A DNA stretch of 38,067 bases, taken from assembly GCF_007991215.1 (NCBI RefSeq), contig NZ_BJXX01000010.1:1-38067 (forward strand), written 5' to 3'. The notes under the pieces are model-generated. The model was not told the DNA's origin. It saw only the letters and a list, made by a program, of their open reading frames with translations, and made no database searches. The position numbers were made by a program, and so were the translations under genes. The stretch is from Aneurinibacillus danicus (GTDB lineage Bacteria; Bacillota; Bacilli; Aneurinibacillales; Aneurinibacillaceae). How positions within the stretch are numbered: position 1 is the first letter of the stretch; every line of letters begins with the position of its first letter. Positions 1 to 7,101 of the stretch are shown piece by piece.

Positions 1-65
1 TTTTTCTTCTCTGGATCTTATTTCTTCTTCTCCTCTTTCTTTTCTCCTGATTTTCACAGAAAAGG
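1..65 (+). repeat. Dispersed intergenic repeat, copy D (right half, cut by window edge)
   Basis: This polypyrimidine stretch ends in TGATTTTCACAGAAAAGG. It matches the right arm of the full copy at 31056-31205 (read on the minus strand) with only a handful of differences over about 65 bases. Only the right arm is visible because the window begins here. The purine-rich end runs straight into the ribosome-binding site of the gene at 76. What lies to the left cannot be known from this window. Confidence 0.8.
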
Positions 66-75
66 AGAGAATATC

Positions 76-336
76 ATGGGTCATCCTTTCCGTAGTATCG
101 GCTATCTTATTTTTGCGTTTCTGCTTGTGCTCTATGGGCTTCCACGGCTGCCTTTTCTTGCGGAAAAGAATGAAGCGGTTGTGTTCAGTGCTATATGGAT
201 CGGATTTGCGCTTCTCATCATCGGAGTCCACCTCTATCAAATTATTAGAGAGAGGGAGGGACAGGACACAGTTTCTTCGCTTGTTGCACCACAACGGGAG
301 CAGGCAAAAAAGAGAACACAGTTTGATTATGAATGA
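76..336 (+). CDS. Small membrane protein of unknown function
   Basis: The 86-residue product has two hydrophobic segments, at about residues 8-24 and 35-55. These suggest two membrane passes followed by a charged tail of about 30 residues rich in Arg, Glu, Gln and Lys. I do not recognise the family. The start is an ATG preceded by AAAGGAGAG at a good distance, and that Shine-Dalgarno sequence is the end of repeat copy D. It lies upstream of ytoI in the same direction, but a hairpin terminator and a separate promoter stand between them, so it is probably its own transcription unit. It is not YtpI; that family is represented by the leftward gene ending at 1976. Confidence 0.7.
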   Translation: MGHPFRSIGYLIFAFLLVLYGLPRLPFLAEKNEAVVFSAIWIGFALLIIGVHLYQIIREREGQDTVSSLVAPQREQAKKRTQFDYE

Positions 337-344
337 GTACAGAA

Positions 345-376
345 TAAGCCGCCGGATTAAGGTGGCTTACTTTCTG
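345..376 (+). terminator. Probable terminator after the small membrane protein gene
   Basis: TAAGCCGCC (345-353) pairs with GGTGGCTTA (361-369) around a seven-base loop, with one G-T wobble. A T-rich but interrupted tail follows. It sits just after the stop at 336. Confidence 0.6.
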
Positions 377-377
377 T

Positions 378-406
378 TTGTGATTGTTATAATAAAGAAG
401 TATAAT
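378..406 (+). promoter_or_regulatory. Sigma-A promoter for ytoI
   Basis: TTGTGA at 378-383 and TATAAT at 401-406 are separated by 17 bases. A second TATAAT lies at 388-393. Transcription would start near 413, giving ytoI a leader of about 220 bases that contains the hairpin at 446-488 and the whole of repeat copy A. Confidence 0.65.
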
Positions 407-445
407 ATAGGTAATACAGTTGATACAGAACACCAGTATGGCTTT

Positions 446-488
446 TCAGCCGCAACCCCGGCATGAAAATGCGGAGAAGAGCGGCTGA
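446..488 (+). other. Two-stem RNA structure with GNRA tetraloop in the ytoI leader
   Basis: TCAGCCGC (446-453) pairs perfectly with GCGGCTGA (481-488). Inside, GCAT (461-464) and ATGC (469-472) close a GAAA tetraloop, extended by CC/GG across one bulged base. The two stems are joined by a purine-rich internal loop (454-457 and 475-480). The 3' strand of the outer stem is the start of repeat copy A. No known riboswitch class was recognised. Confidence 0.45.
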
Positions 489-625
489 CTTTTGAGGTAC
501 GAAGGAAAAGAGAGAAGAGAATGAGACAATGATTTCAATGTAGAAAAAGGCGAACGCCTTTTTCTTCCTTAGCTCTTTTTTCCTCACTCTTCTCCTCCTT
601 TCCTCACGATTTTCACAGAAAAAGG
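476..625 (+). repeat. Dispersed intergenic repeat, copy A (full length)
   Basis: This is the clearest full copy. The block GCGGCTGACTTT leads into a polypurine arm (about 501-526), the motif GATTTCAATGTAGAAAAAGG (531-550), the hairpin GAAAAAGGC-GAAC-GCCTTTTTC (543-564), a polypyrimidine arm (565-606) and a terminal GATTTTCACAGAAAAAGG (608-625). It aligns along its length with the minus-strand copy at 31056-31205. The last bases are part of the ytoI ribosome-binding site. Confidence 0.85.
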
Positions 626-632
626 TGAGTCT

Positions 633-1943
633 ATGGCAACGAAACACGAACAGATTTTGCAGCATATCGAGGAGCTGGAAGTCGGTAGCAAAATTTCGGT
701 GCGCCAGGTGGCGAAGGAGCTGGAGGTTAGCGAAGGAACGGCATATCGGGCGATTAAGGATGCGGAAGCACAAGGATTAGTCAGCACGATTGAGCGGGTC
801 GGTACGGTACGAATTGAGAAGAAGAAAAAACAGAATATCGAGAAGCTCACATTTGCTGAAGTAGTGAATATTGTAGACGGTCATGTGCTCGGTGGACGTG
901 AAGGGTTATATAAGACGCTCAATAAATTTGTTATCGGTGCAATGAAGCTTGAGGCGATGATGCGTTATGTAGAAGCAGGCAGTCTGCTGATTGTCGGGAA
1001 CCGCTACCAGGCCCATAAGCTATCGCTGCAGCATGGCGCTGCAGTATTGATTACCGGAGGTTTTGATACGAGCGAAGAAGTGAAGAAGCTGGCCGATGAG
1101 CTGCAGTTGCCGATTATCTCAAGTAGCTACGATTCATTCACGGTCGCGACGCTCATTAACCGTGCAATCGATGACCGCTTAATTAAGAAAGAAATCATGA
1201 TGGTCGAAGATATTCTTATTCCGTTGAAGGATTCATACTATTTGAATATCCATCATACGGTACGGGATTGGCACCGTTTTGTGGAAGCGATTGGGCATGG
1301 ACGTTTTCCGGTCGTGGACGAAAATATGAAGGTAATGGGTGTAGTGACGACGAAGGACATCGTCGGTCACGAATATGACGTTCCGGTGGAGAAAGTGATG
1401 ACCAGAAATCCGATTACGGTAATGGCTCGTGTATCGGTTGCATCGGCTGCCCACATGATGGTATGGGAAGGCATCGAGATGCTGCCGGTCGTGGACAACC
1501 ATCGTCGCCTGCTGGGCGTAATTACGCGCCAGGATGTACTGAAAGCGCTTCAGTATATTCAGAAGCAGCCGCAGATGGGCGAGACGTATACCAACCAGAT
1601 TATGAGCCGTTTCCATGAGGAAAAAGGGGAAGGCGGCATCTATTTTCGCGGTGAGGTTACACCGCAGATGACCAATCATCTGGGCAACATCTCAAGCGGG
1701 GTATTAACCACACTTGTTTCCGAATCAGGAAGCCGGGCGCTTCGCCAGTATAAGAAAGGCGATATGGTTCCCGAGAATATTACGGTGTATTTCTTAAAGC
1801 CGGTACAGATTGAGAGCACGATTGAAATCAGGCCGCGTGTGCTCGAAGTAAGCCGGAAGTTCGGAAAAGTGGAAGTGGAAGTGTACCATCAGGGGACGAT
1901 GGTATCCAAGGCGATGATGACTGCGCAGGTCATCGAGCGATAA
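633..1943 (+). CDS. ytoI: YtoI-type regulator: HTH, DRTGG, CBS pair, hotdog domain
   Basis: The 436-residue protein has four modules. Residues 1-60 are a winged-helix-like DNA-binding region (QVAKELEVSEGTAYRAI). Residues 70-185 are a DRTGG-type domain (ITGGFDT near 141). A CBS pair spans about 195-310 (FPVVDENMKVMGVVTTKDI and LPVVDNHRRLLGVITRQDV). Residues 325-436 resemble a hotdog thioesterase fold. CBS pairs usually bind adenine nucleotides, so a nucleotide-sensing role is likely, but the target is unknown. The ATG at 633 follows AAAGGTGAG, the end of repeat copy A. It lies convergent to ytpI with a shared hairpin between them. Identification rests on domain order and on position near dnaE. 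Confidence 0.88.
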   Translation: MATKHEQILQHIEELEVGSKISVRQVAKELEVSEGTAYRAIKDAEAQGLVSTIERVGTVRIEKKKKQNIEKLTFAEVVNIVDGHVLGGREGLYKTLNKFVIGAMKLEAMMRYVEAGSLLIVGNRYQAHKLSLQHGAAVLITGGFDTSEEVKKLADELQLPIISSSYDSFTVATLINRAIDDRLIKKEIMMVEDILIPLKDSYYLNIHHTVRDWHRFVEAIGHGRFPVVDENMKVMGVVTTKDIVGHEYDVPVEKVMTRNPITVMARVSVASAAHMMVWEGIEMLPVVDNHRRLLGVITRQDVLKALQYIQKQPQMGETYTNQIMSRFHEEKGEGGIYFRGEVTPQMTNHLGNISSGVLTTLVSESGSRALRQYKKGDMVPENITVYFLKPVQIESTIEIRPRVLEVSRKFGKVEVEVYHQGTMVSKAMMTAQVIER

Positions 1944-1986
1944 AAGCGGGAAAAGCGGAAGTGCATACTCCCGCTTTATTTTTTTT
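1943..1986 (+). terminator. Terminator of ytoI, overlapping the end of ytpI
   Basis: AAAGCGGGA (1943-1951) pairs with TCCCGCTTT (1969-1977), and a run of T follows. It overlaps the stop codons of both convergent genes. Confidence 0.8.
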
Positions 1987-2275
1987 CGCTCTGTTCTTTC
2001 TTGATTTTTGTAAAGTATCTCAGATTGCGGATGCCGAGCACCAGGTTGACTCCGCCGATCAGCAGAAAGACAATACCGATGACCAGACGAATTGTATCCA
2101 CATGTTCGAACGTAAGCTGGTTGAACCCAACTCCGAGCAGAAAAATGCCCATGCCGATATTCATGCGCGCCTGGTAAATCCGAGCGATTACGCCCGGCTG
2201 GCTGCGCCATGTGATGGCGTAGTAGAGTGCGAACGTCGCCGATAAAATGATGATAATGGTAAAAATGGCTGTCAA
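1976..2275 (-). CDS. ytpI: YtpI-family membrane protein
   Basis: The 99-residue protein has three hydrophobic segments (about 3-19, 36-52 and 60-80) and a basic C-terminus. The motif RMNIGMGIFLLGVGFNQLTF matches the YtpI family as I remember it. The chosen start is a TTG at 2273-2275, because AGGGAG lies eight bases upstream and the resulting length fits the roughly 100-residue family. An in-frame ATG at 2336-2338 would add 21 mostly polar and basic residues with no good ribosome-binding site. The function is unknown. In B. subtilis the gene lies between nrnA and ytoI; here nrnA is missing and the preceding gap is full of stem-loops. Confidence 0.8.
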   Translation of the reverse strand: MTAIFTIIIILSATFALYYAITWRSQPGVIARIYQARMNIGMGIFLLGVGFNQLTFEHVDTIRLVIGIVFLLIGGVNLVLGIRNLRYFTKIKKEQSEKK

Positions 2276-2342
2276 TGTGGGAACTCCCTTCGCTGCGATT
2301 TTCTTTTTTATTTTCGCATCCATGAGCAAAAAGCACAATAAA

Positions 2343-2389
2343 AAAGCGACTGTCCTCGGTCCGTTGATCTATCGGAAGGAAATCGCTTT
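2343..2389 (-). terminator. Leftward terminator of the ytrH-ytrI operon
   Basis: Read leftward, AAAGCGA (2389-2383) pairs with TCGCTTT (2349-2343). An inner TCCT/AGGA pairing strengthens it, and a T run follows (2345-2339 on the plus strand is all A). It lies downstream of ytrI and upstream of ytpI, so it separates the two. Confidence 0.65.
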
Positions 2390-2416
2390 GTGTTATATAT
2401 GCGTATTATTGATTCG

Positions 2417-2442
2417 CTGGTTTATCTGCTGGGATAAACCAG
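2417..2442. other. Perfect 10-bp stem-loop downstream of ytrI
   Basis: CTGGTTTATC (2417-2426) and GATAAACCAG (2433-2442) are exact complements around a TGCTGG loop. There is no T run on either side, so it is not an obvious terminator. Confidence 0.6.
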
Positions 2443-2450
2443 GAGTCCAT

Positions 2451-2476
2451 CGATGTTTTATCTACAATAAACATCG
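2451..2476. other. Second stem-loop downstream of ytrI
   Basis: CGATGTT (2451-2457) pairs with AACATCG (2470-2476), extended by TAT/ATA across a bulged T. A T-rich stretch follows on the plus strand. With the stem-loops at 2343-2389 and 2417-2442 it makes three hairpins in about 135 bases, filling most of the gap between ytpI and ytrI. Confidence 0.5.
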
Positions 2477-2545
2477 AAATTTTCTTCTTTAATGTAGCGT
2501 TCTATATTTTACTAAATTTTGCACTCGCTTGCGAGAGACGAGAGA

Positions 2546-3028
2546 TTATCGCTGCTCTTCGACACGAACGTAGAGATGCAGGGAAGGGGAGACAACCAGT
2601 GTAGACAGAGAAAGAGAATACGCCCGGTTCTCGATCATGTACTTCTTTTCCGCTATCATCATGATGATGCCCTCATGAAATCCTGCCACGTACTTCAGTG
2701 GTTTTCCTTTTAAGAAATATAAGTCCTGCTCAAGCTTTTTTTTAAGCTCTGTCTCTATAAATCCATCCTGGACTTGCAGATGGATCTCAATGTCCTTTAT
2801 CACCTTTTTTTCTTTTTGAATCAAGTTATTCTCCCATTCTTTATATTCCGTAATTTCTTTTACATATTTTACATTTTGAGCCTCCAGCTCACGAATTCTC
2901 AGATGCAGTCTGTCCACTTCATCCCCTATGATGAGCAAGAGGACACACATGCCTATGATAAGACCCAGTACAAATAATAGAATGAATCGGATAGAGCGCC
3001 GCCAATAGGCGCTGGACGGTACTCTCAT
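2546..3028 (-). CDS. ytrI: Sporulation membrane protein YtrI
   Basis: The 160-residue protein has one membrane segment at about 13-35, then a predicted coiled coil (about 38-75) rich in Glu, Lys and Leu, and a conserved-looking C-terminal part. Size, topology and position next to ytrH and dnaE match YtrI, which in B. subtilis is made in the mother cell under sigma-E and affects sporulation. The ATG at 3026-3028 overlaps the ytrH stop by four bases (ATGA), so the two are translationally coupled. The leftward hairpin at 2343-2389 probably ends the operon. Confidence 0.85.
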   Translation of the reverse strand: MRVPSSAYWRRSIRFILLFVLGLIIGMCVLLLIIGDEVDRLHLRIRELEAQNVKYVKEITEYKEWENNLIQKEKKVIKDIEIHLQVQDGFIETELKKKLEQDLYFLKGKPLKYVAGFHEGIIMMIAEKKYMIENRAYSLSLSTLVVSPSLHLYVRVEEQR

Positions 3029-3369
3029 CTGATCTCACCATGAACCAGCCAGTGAATCAAGCGCGTGCCTGTATCGGCGCCAACAAACGCGCTGACGATG
3101 AAAATAATTTGTTTAATGACCGGCGACATGTTTCCGTCTGCAAAGATTCGCTCAATCTGCATAAAGGAATCGAATGTGCCGCCGAGTGCCCCGATCATCC
3201 CCCAGATTTTTAATTTAATAGCCAATTCGTACATAACATGAAATGGCGGCTGCCGGGTGAGAAGCGCCGCCATGCCGCCCAGGATGGCTCCGCCGAGTAC
3301 AATACCGAACGCGACGAAGAAGTAAGCTGTCATTTTCGTTATCAAATATTCCAGCAGTATTTTGTTCAT
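3025..3369 (-). CDS. ytrH: Sporulation membrane protein YtrH
   Basis: The 114-residue protein has hydrophobic segments at about 14-36, 50-65 and 85-103 and glycine-rich stretches (GIVLGGAILGGMAALL). This matches YtrH, a small sporulation membrane protein encoded with ytrI. I chose the ATG at 3367-3369 because GAAGAAGGTG lies just upstream. An ATG 18 bases earlier (3385-3387) lacks a ribosome-binding site. A sigma-E-like promoter at 3408-3436 fits the known mother-cell control in B. subtilis. It is divergent from dnaE. Confidence 0.87.
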   Translation of the reverse strand: MNKILLEYLITKMTAYFFVAFGIVLGGAILGGMAALLTRQPPFHVMYELAIKLKIWGMIGALGGTFDSFMQIERIFADGNMSPVIKQIIFIVSAFVGADTGTRLIHWLVHGEIR

Positions 3370-3407
3370 ATCCACACCTTCTTCCATTCAAAACTGTTCT
3401 GTGTACA

Positions 3408-3436
3408 TATGTATGGGAGACAGGCAGTAAATATGA
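3408..3436 (-). promoter_or_regulatory. Sigma-E promoter for ytrH-ytrI
   Basis: On the minus strand, TCATATT (3436-3430) and CATACATA (3415-3408) are separated by 14 bases. The B. subtilis sigma-E consensus is KMATATT, 14-15 bases, then CATACANT, so only the last -10 base differs. Predicted initiation is about 30 bases before the chosen ytrH ATG. Confidence 0.7.
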
Positions 3437-3449
3437 ATATAGGAATATA

Positions 3450-3478
3450 TGTTCTTATATTGCGTCGGACGGTATAAT
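3450..3478 (+). promoter_or_regulatory. Candidate sigma-A promoter for dnaE
   Basis: A perfect TATAAT lies at 3473-3478. The best -35 candidate at 17-base spacing is the weak TGTTCT (3450-3455). It would give a leader of about 45 bases to the dnaE ATG at 3531. Confidence 0.5.
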
Positions 3479-3530
3479 AGAGAAAGAAGAATAAACGGGT
3501 AAAGTCTGAGAAGCGAACAGGAGGAAGAAG

Positions 3531-6500
3531 ATGAATACGTCATCTTTTGTGCATTTGCACGTACATAGCGAATACAGTCTGCTTGAGAGTGCGGCGCGCA
3601 TCCGTCCGTTGGTGCGGCGAGCTAAAGAACTGGGTATGGATGCTCTGGCTATTACCGACTCGTCAGCAATGTACGGTATAATCCCATTCTACAAAGCATG
3701 CCGGGAGGAAGGAGTCAAACCGATTCTTGGCGTACAGTTGCAGGTGGCGGACAGGCCTGACGGCGGTGAGTGGAGCCGGGATGAGAAGGGATATTCACTT
3801 GTGCTGCTGGCCGAGGACATGGAAGGATATCGCAATATGATGTGGCTGCTGTCACAGGCCCATCTAGAAGGCCGGCATCGTCCGCTTCTTGCCAAAGATA
3901 GGCTTAAAGGCCATACGGCAGGCATCATCGCACTGAGCGGAGCACAGAACGGAGAAATCGGTACCCTGCTGTATGAGGGACAGATAGAAAAAGCCGTGGT
4001 AGTTGCCAGAGAGTATGCGGATTTGTTTGGTGAGCGGAATTTTTTCCTGGAGATTCAGGATCATCTACAGGAAGAGCAGAAGATTATAAACCAACGGACA
4101 AATGATGTGAGCCGCATGACGGGCATTCCGCTTGTAGCGACCAACGCTGTTCGCTACTTGCGTGAGAGTGATGCACCGGTGTTTGATGTCCTGCTTGCGA
4201 TTGGGGAAGGCAAGACTGTAGAAGATACGGATCGGACGGTGTATCCAACCCGGGAATATTATCTGAAGAGTCCGGAAGAAATGAGCGAGTTGTTTATCTT
4301 TCTCCCTGAAGCACTTGAGAATACGGTACACATTGCACAAAGGTGCAATGTAGAACTCCCCCTTGGCGAATCGATTCTTCCAAGATTTCCGGTTCCGGAA
4401 GGGCAAACCGCTGACGGATACTTGCGTATGATATGCGAGGAAGGCCTTGTGCTCCGCTATGGGAAGCAAGCGGATAGCGCGGTGCGTGAGCGACTCGATT
4501 ATGAATTGGATGTCATCTCACGCATGGGATTTGCCGATTACTTCTTAATTGTATGGGATTTTATCCGTTACGCTCGTGAAAGGGGAATCGCCGTGGGTCC
4601 GGGCCGGGGCTCGGCTGCCGGCAGTCTGGTCGCTTACGTTCTCCAGATTACAAACATTGATCCTGTAAAATACAAGCTGCTGTTCGAGCGTTTCTTGAAT
4701 CCTGAGCGCATTAGCATGCCGGATATCGATGTGGACTTTAGTTACGAACGGCGCGACGAAGTGATTGACTATGTCGTACACAAATATGGTGCTGACCGTG
4801 TAGCCCAGATTATTACATTCGGAACGATGGCGGCGCGAGCGGCAGTGCGGGACGTCGGGCGGGCACTTGCCATACCGCTTTCAACCGTAGACCGGATTGC
4901 CAGGATGATTCCGGCCGAACTCGGTATTACGTTAGAGCGCGCACTTGCGAAAAGTCGAGCGCTTCGTCAGGCTGTGGAAGAAAGTTCACAGGCGCAAGAA
5001 TTAATGGAACTGGCGCGTGCCGTAGAAGGACTGCCTCGCCATGCGTCTACGCATGCGGCCGGAGTGGTCATCTCGCGTAATCCGCTTACCGAATACGTAC
5101 CGCTGCAGCAAGGACATGACGGACATGCGCTCACGCAGTATGCAATGGAAGCGCTCGAGGAAGTCGGTCTGCTTAAAATGGACTTTCTCGGCCTAAAGAA
5201 TCTGACTTTGCTTGAACAAACGGTTCGCCTTGTGCAAGAGCAGGAAGGTATTGCGCTTGATTTGAACACTCTTGCGCTCGATGATGAGCGTACGTATCGC
5301 CTGCTTTCTGACGCGGATACGGCGGGGATATTTCAACTGGAGTCTCCGGGGATGCGCCATGTACTTCGGGAGGTCAAGCCGTCGACATTCGAAGACATCG
5401 TCGCAGTATTGGCGCTGTTTAGGCCGGGTCCGATGGAGTTTATTCCTGATTTCGCGGCGGCCAAGCACGGCAAGAAGCAGGTGACGTACCTGCACCCGGT
5501 ACTTGAGCCGATTTTAAAAGATACGTACGGATTTATTCTATATCAAGAACAGATTATGCAGATTGCTTCGGCGGTGGCGGGCTTTACGCTTGGTGAGGCA
5601 GACATTCTGCGCCGCGCCGTATCCAAGAAAAAGCGTGAGCTCTTGCAGGAGCAGCGGGAGAAATTCGTTGCCGGAGCGTTAAAGCAGGGCTATGAGGAGG
5701 CGCTGGCACACCAGTTGTACGACATGATTGTCCGGTTTGCCGATTATGGATTTAACCGCAGTCACAGCGCTGCATACGCTATGATTGCCTATCATATGGC
5801 TTACTTAAAAACGAATCATCCGGTTTCATTTTTGGCGGCGTTGTTGACGATGGCGCAGGGAAGCGCGGAAAAGGTAGCCGAATATGTCGAGGAGTGCAAG
5901 CGTCGTTCCATTCCAGTTCTCGGACCGGATATTAATCAGAGTGGGATCAATTTTGTAGTGGAAGAGGGAAAGATTCGCTTCGGGCTGGCCGCTATTAAAA
6001 ATGTGGGCGTTCAGGCGATTCGCCGTATTCTGGAAGAGCGGAAGAAAAGACCGTTTACCGGCCTTCCGGACTTTTGTCTGCGGATTGATCAGCGGGTTTG
6101 CAACCGCCGTGTAATAGAAGCACTCATCAAAAGCGGAGCTATGGATAGCCTGACCGGTAATCGTGCGGCGCTTTTGGCGGTGCTTGATAAGACGCTGGAA
6201 TGGGCGCAGCGCTCACGCCGTCGTGCGGAGGGAGAGCAGATCGACTTTCTTCTGGAGGGAGAATCGACCGAAGAAGAGGCGCCGGCCGTGCCGGATGATA
6301 TTCCGGATTTCGGCCAGAAAGAGAAGTTGCTTCAAGAGAAAGAGTTGATTGGGCTATATTTGTCCGGACATCCGCTCGATGATTATCAGGATGTGTGCCG
6401 CAGATTTTCTTTTTTACCGCTGTCCCGTCTGCGTGAGAAGAAAGATAGGCAACCGGTACGTCTTGCAGGTATGGTGGTAGGGGTGCGCAGCATCTCGACC

Positions 6501-6962
6501 CGTCACGGACAGCCGATGGCTTTCGTTCAACTTGAAGATCAGACTTCGCGTGTAGAAGTCGTCGTCTTCCCGGGTGTTTATCAGCGCGTCGCAGAGCTGC
6601 TTGTGAAGGGAAAGCTGGTTGCGGTCGAAGGCAAAGCCAATTATCAGGATGACGAGATAAAGTGTATTGCTGACCGTATCAAAGAGCTGGAGGAGATACG
6701 GCAGACATCTGTACAGCAGGAAAAACCCCCAACGGTGTTCATCAAAATCGAACCGGCGATAGAAGAGGACATATCACGCCTGCAAAATTTGCAGCAGGTT
6801 CTTCGTGAAGAGGCCGGAGAGAGTCCTGTAATTCTTTACTACGCCGCAAAGCGTCAGTCCGTCCAACTGGCCCAAGAATATAACATATGTGCAACAAATG
6901 AAATAGTTAGGAAAATTGAGAAAATTATTGGAGATGGCCTGGTTATCATCAAAAAACAATAA
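3531..6962 (+). CDS. dnaE: DNA polymerase III subunit alpha DnaE
   Basis: This 1143-residue C-family polymerase is the DnaE partner of PolC in Firmicutes and extends RNA primers at the fork. An N-terminal PHP domain starts with FVHLHVHSEYS. The palm has GPGRGSAAGS (near 356) and the catalytic Asp motif PDIDVDF (near 400). Finger and tandem HhH regions follow, and an OB-fold lies at about 985-1065 (RLAGMVVGVRSI). Length is slightly over the roughly 1115 residues of B. subtilis DnaE. The ATG is preceded by AGGAGGAAG. It is followed by a terminator whose hairpin overlaps the next promoter. Confidence 0.97.
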   Translation: MNTSSFVHLHVHSEYSLLESAARIRPLVRRAKELGMDALAITDSSAMYGIIPFYKACREEGVKPILGVQLQVADRPDGGEWSRDEKGYSLVLLAEDMEGYRNMMWLLSQAHLEGRHRPLLAKDRLKGHTAGIIALSGAQNGEIGTLLYEGQIEKAVVVAREYADLFGERNFFLEIQDHLQEEQKIINQRTNDVSRMTGIPLVATNAVRYLRESDAPVFDVLLAIGEGKTVEDTDRTVYPTREYYLKSPEEMSELFIFLPEALENTVHIAQRCNVELPLGESILPRFPVPEGQTADGYLRMICEEGLVLRYGKQADSAVRERLDYELDVISRMGFADYFLIVWDFIRYARERGIAVGPGRGSAAGSLVAYVLQITNIDPVKYKLLFERFLNPERISMPDIDVDFSYERRDEVIDYVVHKYGADRVAQIITFGTMAARAAVRDVGRALAIPLSTVDRIARMIPAELGITLERALAKSRALRQAVEESSQAQELMELARAVEGLPRHASTHAAGVVISRNPLTEYVPLQQGHDGHALTQYAMEALEEVGLLKMDFLGLKNLTLLEQTVRLVQEQEGIALDLNTLALDDERTYRLLSDADTAGIFQLESPGMRHVLREVKPSTFEDIVAVLALFRPGPMEFIPDFAAAKHGKKQVTYLHPVLEPILKDTYGFILYQEQIMQIASAVAGFTLGEADILRRAVSKKKRELLQEQREKFVAGALKQGYEEALAHQLYDMIVRFADYGFNRSHSAAYAMIAYHMAYLKTNHPVSFLAALLTMAQGSAEKVAEYVEECKRRSIPVLGPDINQSGINFVVEEGKIRFGLAAIKNVGVQAIRRILEERKKRPFTGLPDFCLRIDQRVCNRRVIEALIKSGAMDSLTGNRAALLAVLDKTLEWAQRSRRRAEGEQIDFLLEGESTEEEAPAVPDDIPDFGQKEKLLQEKELIGLYLSGHPLDDYQDVCRRFSFLPLSRLREKKDRQPVRLAGMVVGVRSISTRHGQPMAFVQLEDQTSRVEVVVFPGVYQRVAELLVKGKLVAVEGKANYQDDEIKCIADRIKELEEIRQTSVQQEKPPTVFIKIEPAIEEDISRLQNLQQVLREEAGESPVILYYAAKRQSVQLAQEYNICATNEIVRKIEKIIGDGLVIIKKQ

Positions 6963-6981
6963 TTTTATAGGGAAAAACGAC

Positions 6982-7022
6982 CAAAAGCGGCTTCAATCAG
7001 GTTTACAGATTGGCCGCTTTTG
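6982..7022 (+). terminator. Terminator after dnaE, overlapping the next promoter
   Basis: CAAAAGCGGC (6982-6991) pairs with GCCGCTTTTG (7013-7022), with inner CAATC/GATTG pairing across a two-base bulge. The T run is short. The loop holds the TTTACA of the malic enzyme promoter. Confidence 0.7.
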
Positions 7023-7029
7023 ATATAAT
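7002..7029 (+). promoter_or_regulatory. Sigma-A promoter for the malic enzyme gene
   Basis: TTTACA (7002-7007) and TATAAT (7024-7029) are separated by 16 bases. The -35 lies in the loop of the dnaE terminator and the spacer contains the 3' arm of that hairpin. Confidence 0.65.
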
Positions 7030-7101
7030 GAGAGAATAATAAAGGAAGTGGTCAGACCACTTAAAAATTCGGGGTTGAAGAGAGAAGGAGTTGTTAGAAA
7101 G

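Noticed and set aside
476-625. Repeat as an insertion sequence or CRISPR unit
   Set aside because: There is no transposase, no evident target-site duplication, and copies are dispersed singly, not in an array.
1961-2245. Rightward open frame opposite ytpI
   Set aside because: It is antisense to a recognisable membrane protein family and has no ribosome-binding site or family match.
1794-2336. Leftward 180-codon frame overlapping ytoI and ytpI
   Set aside because: His- and Arg-rich composition typical of a frame-shifted shadow; it overlaps two real genes.
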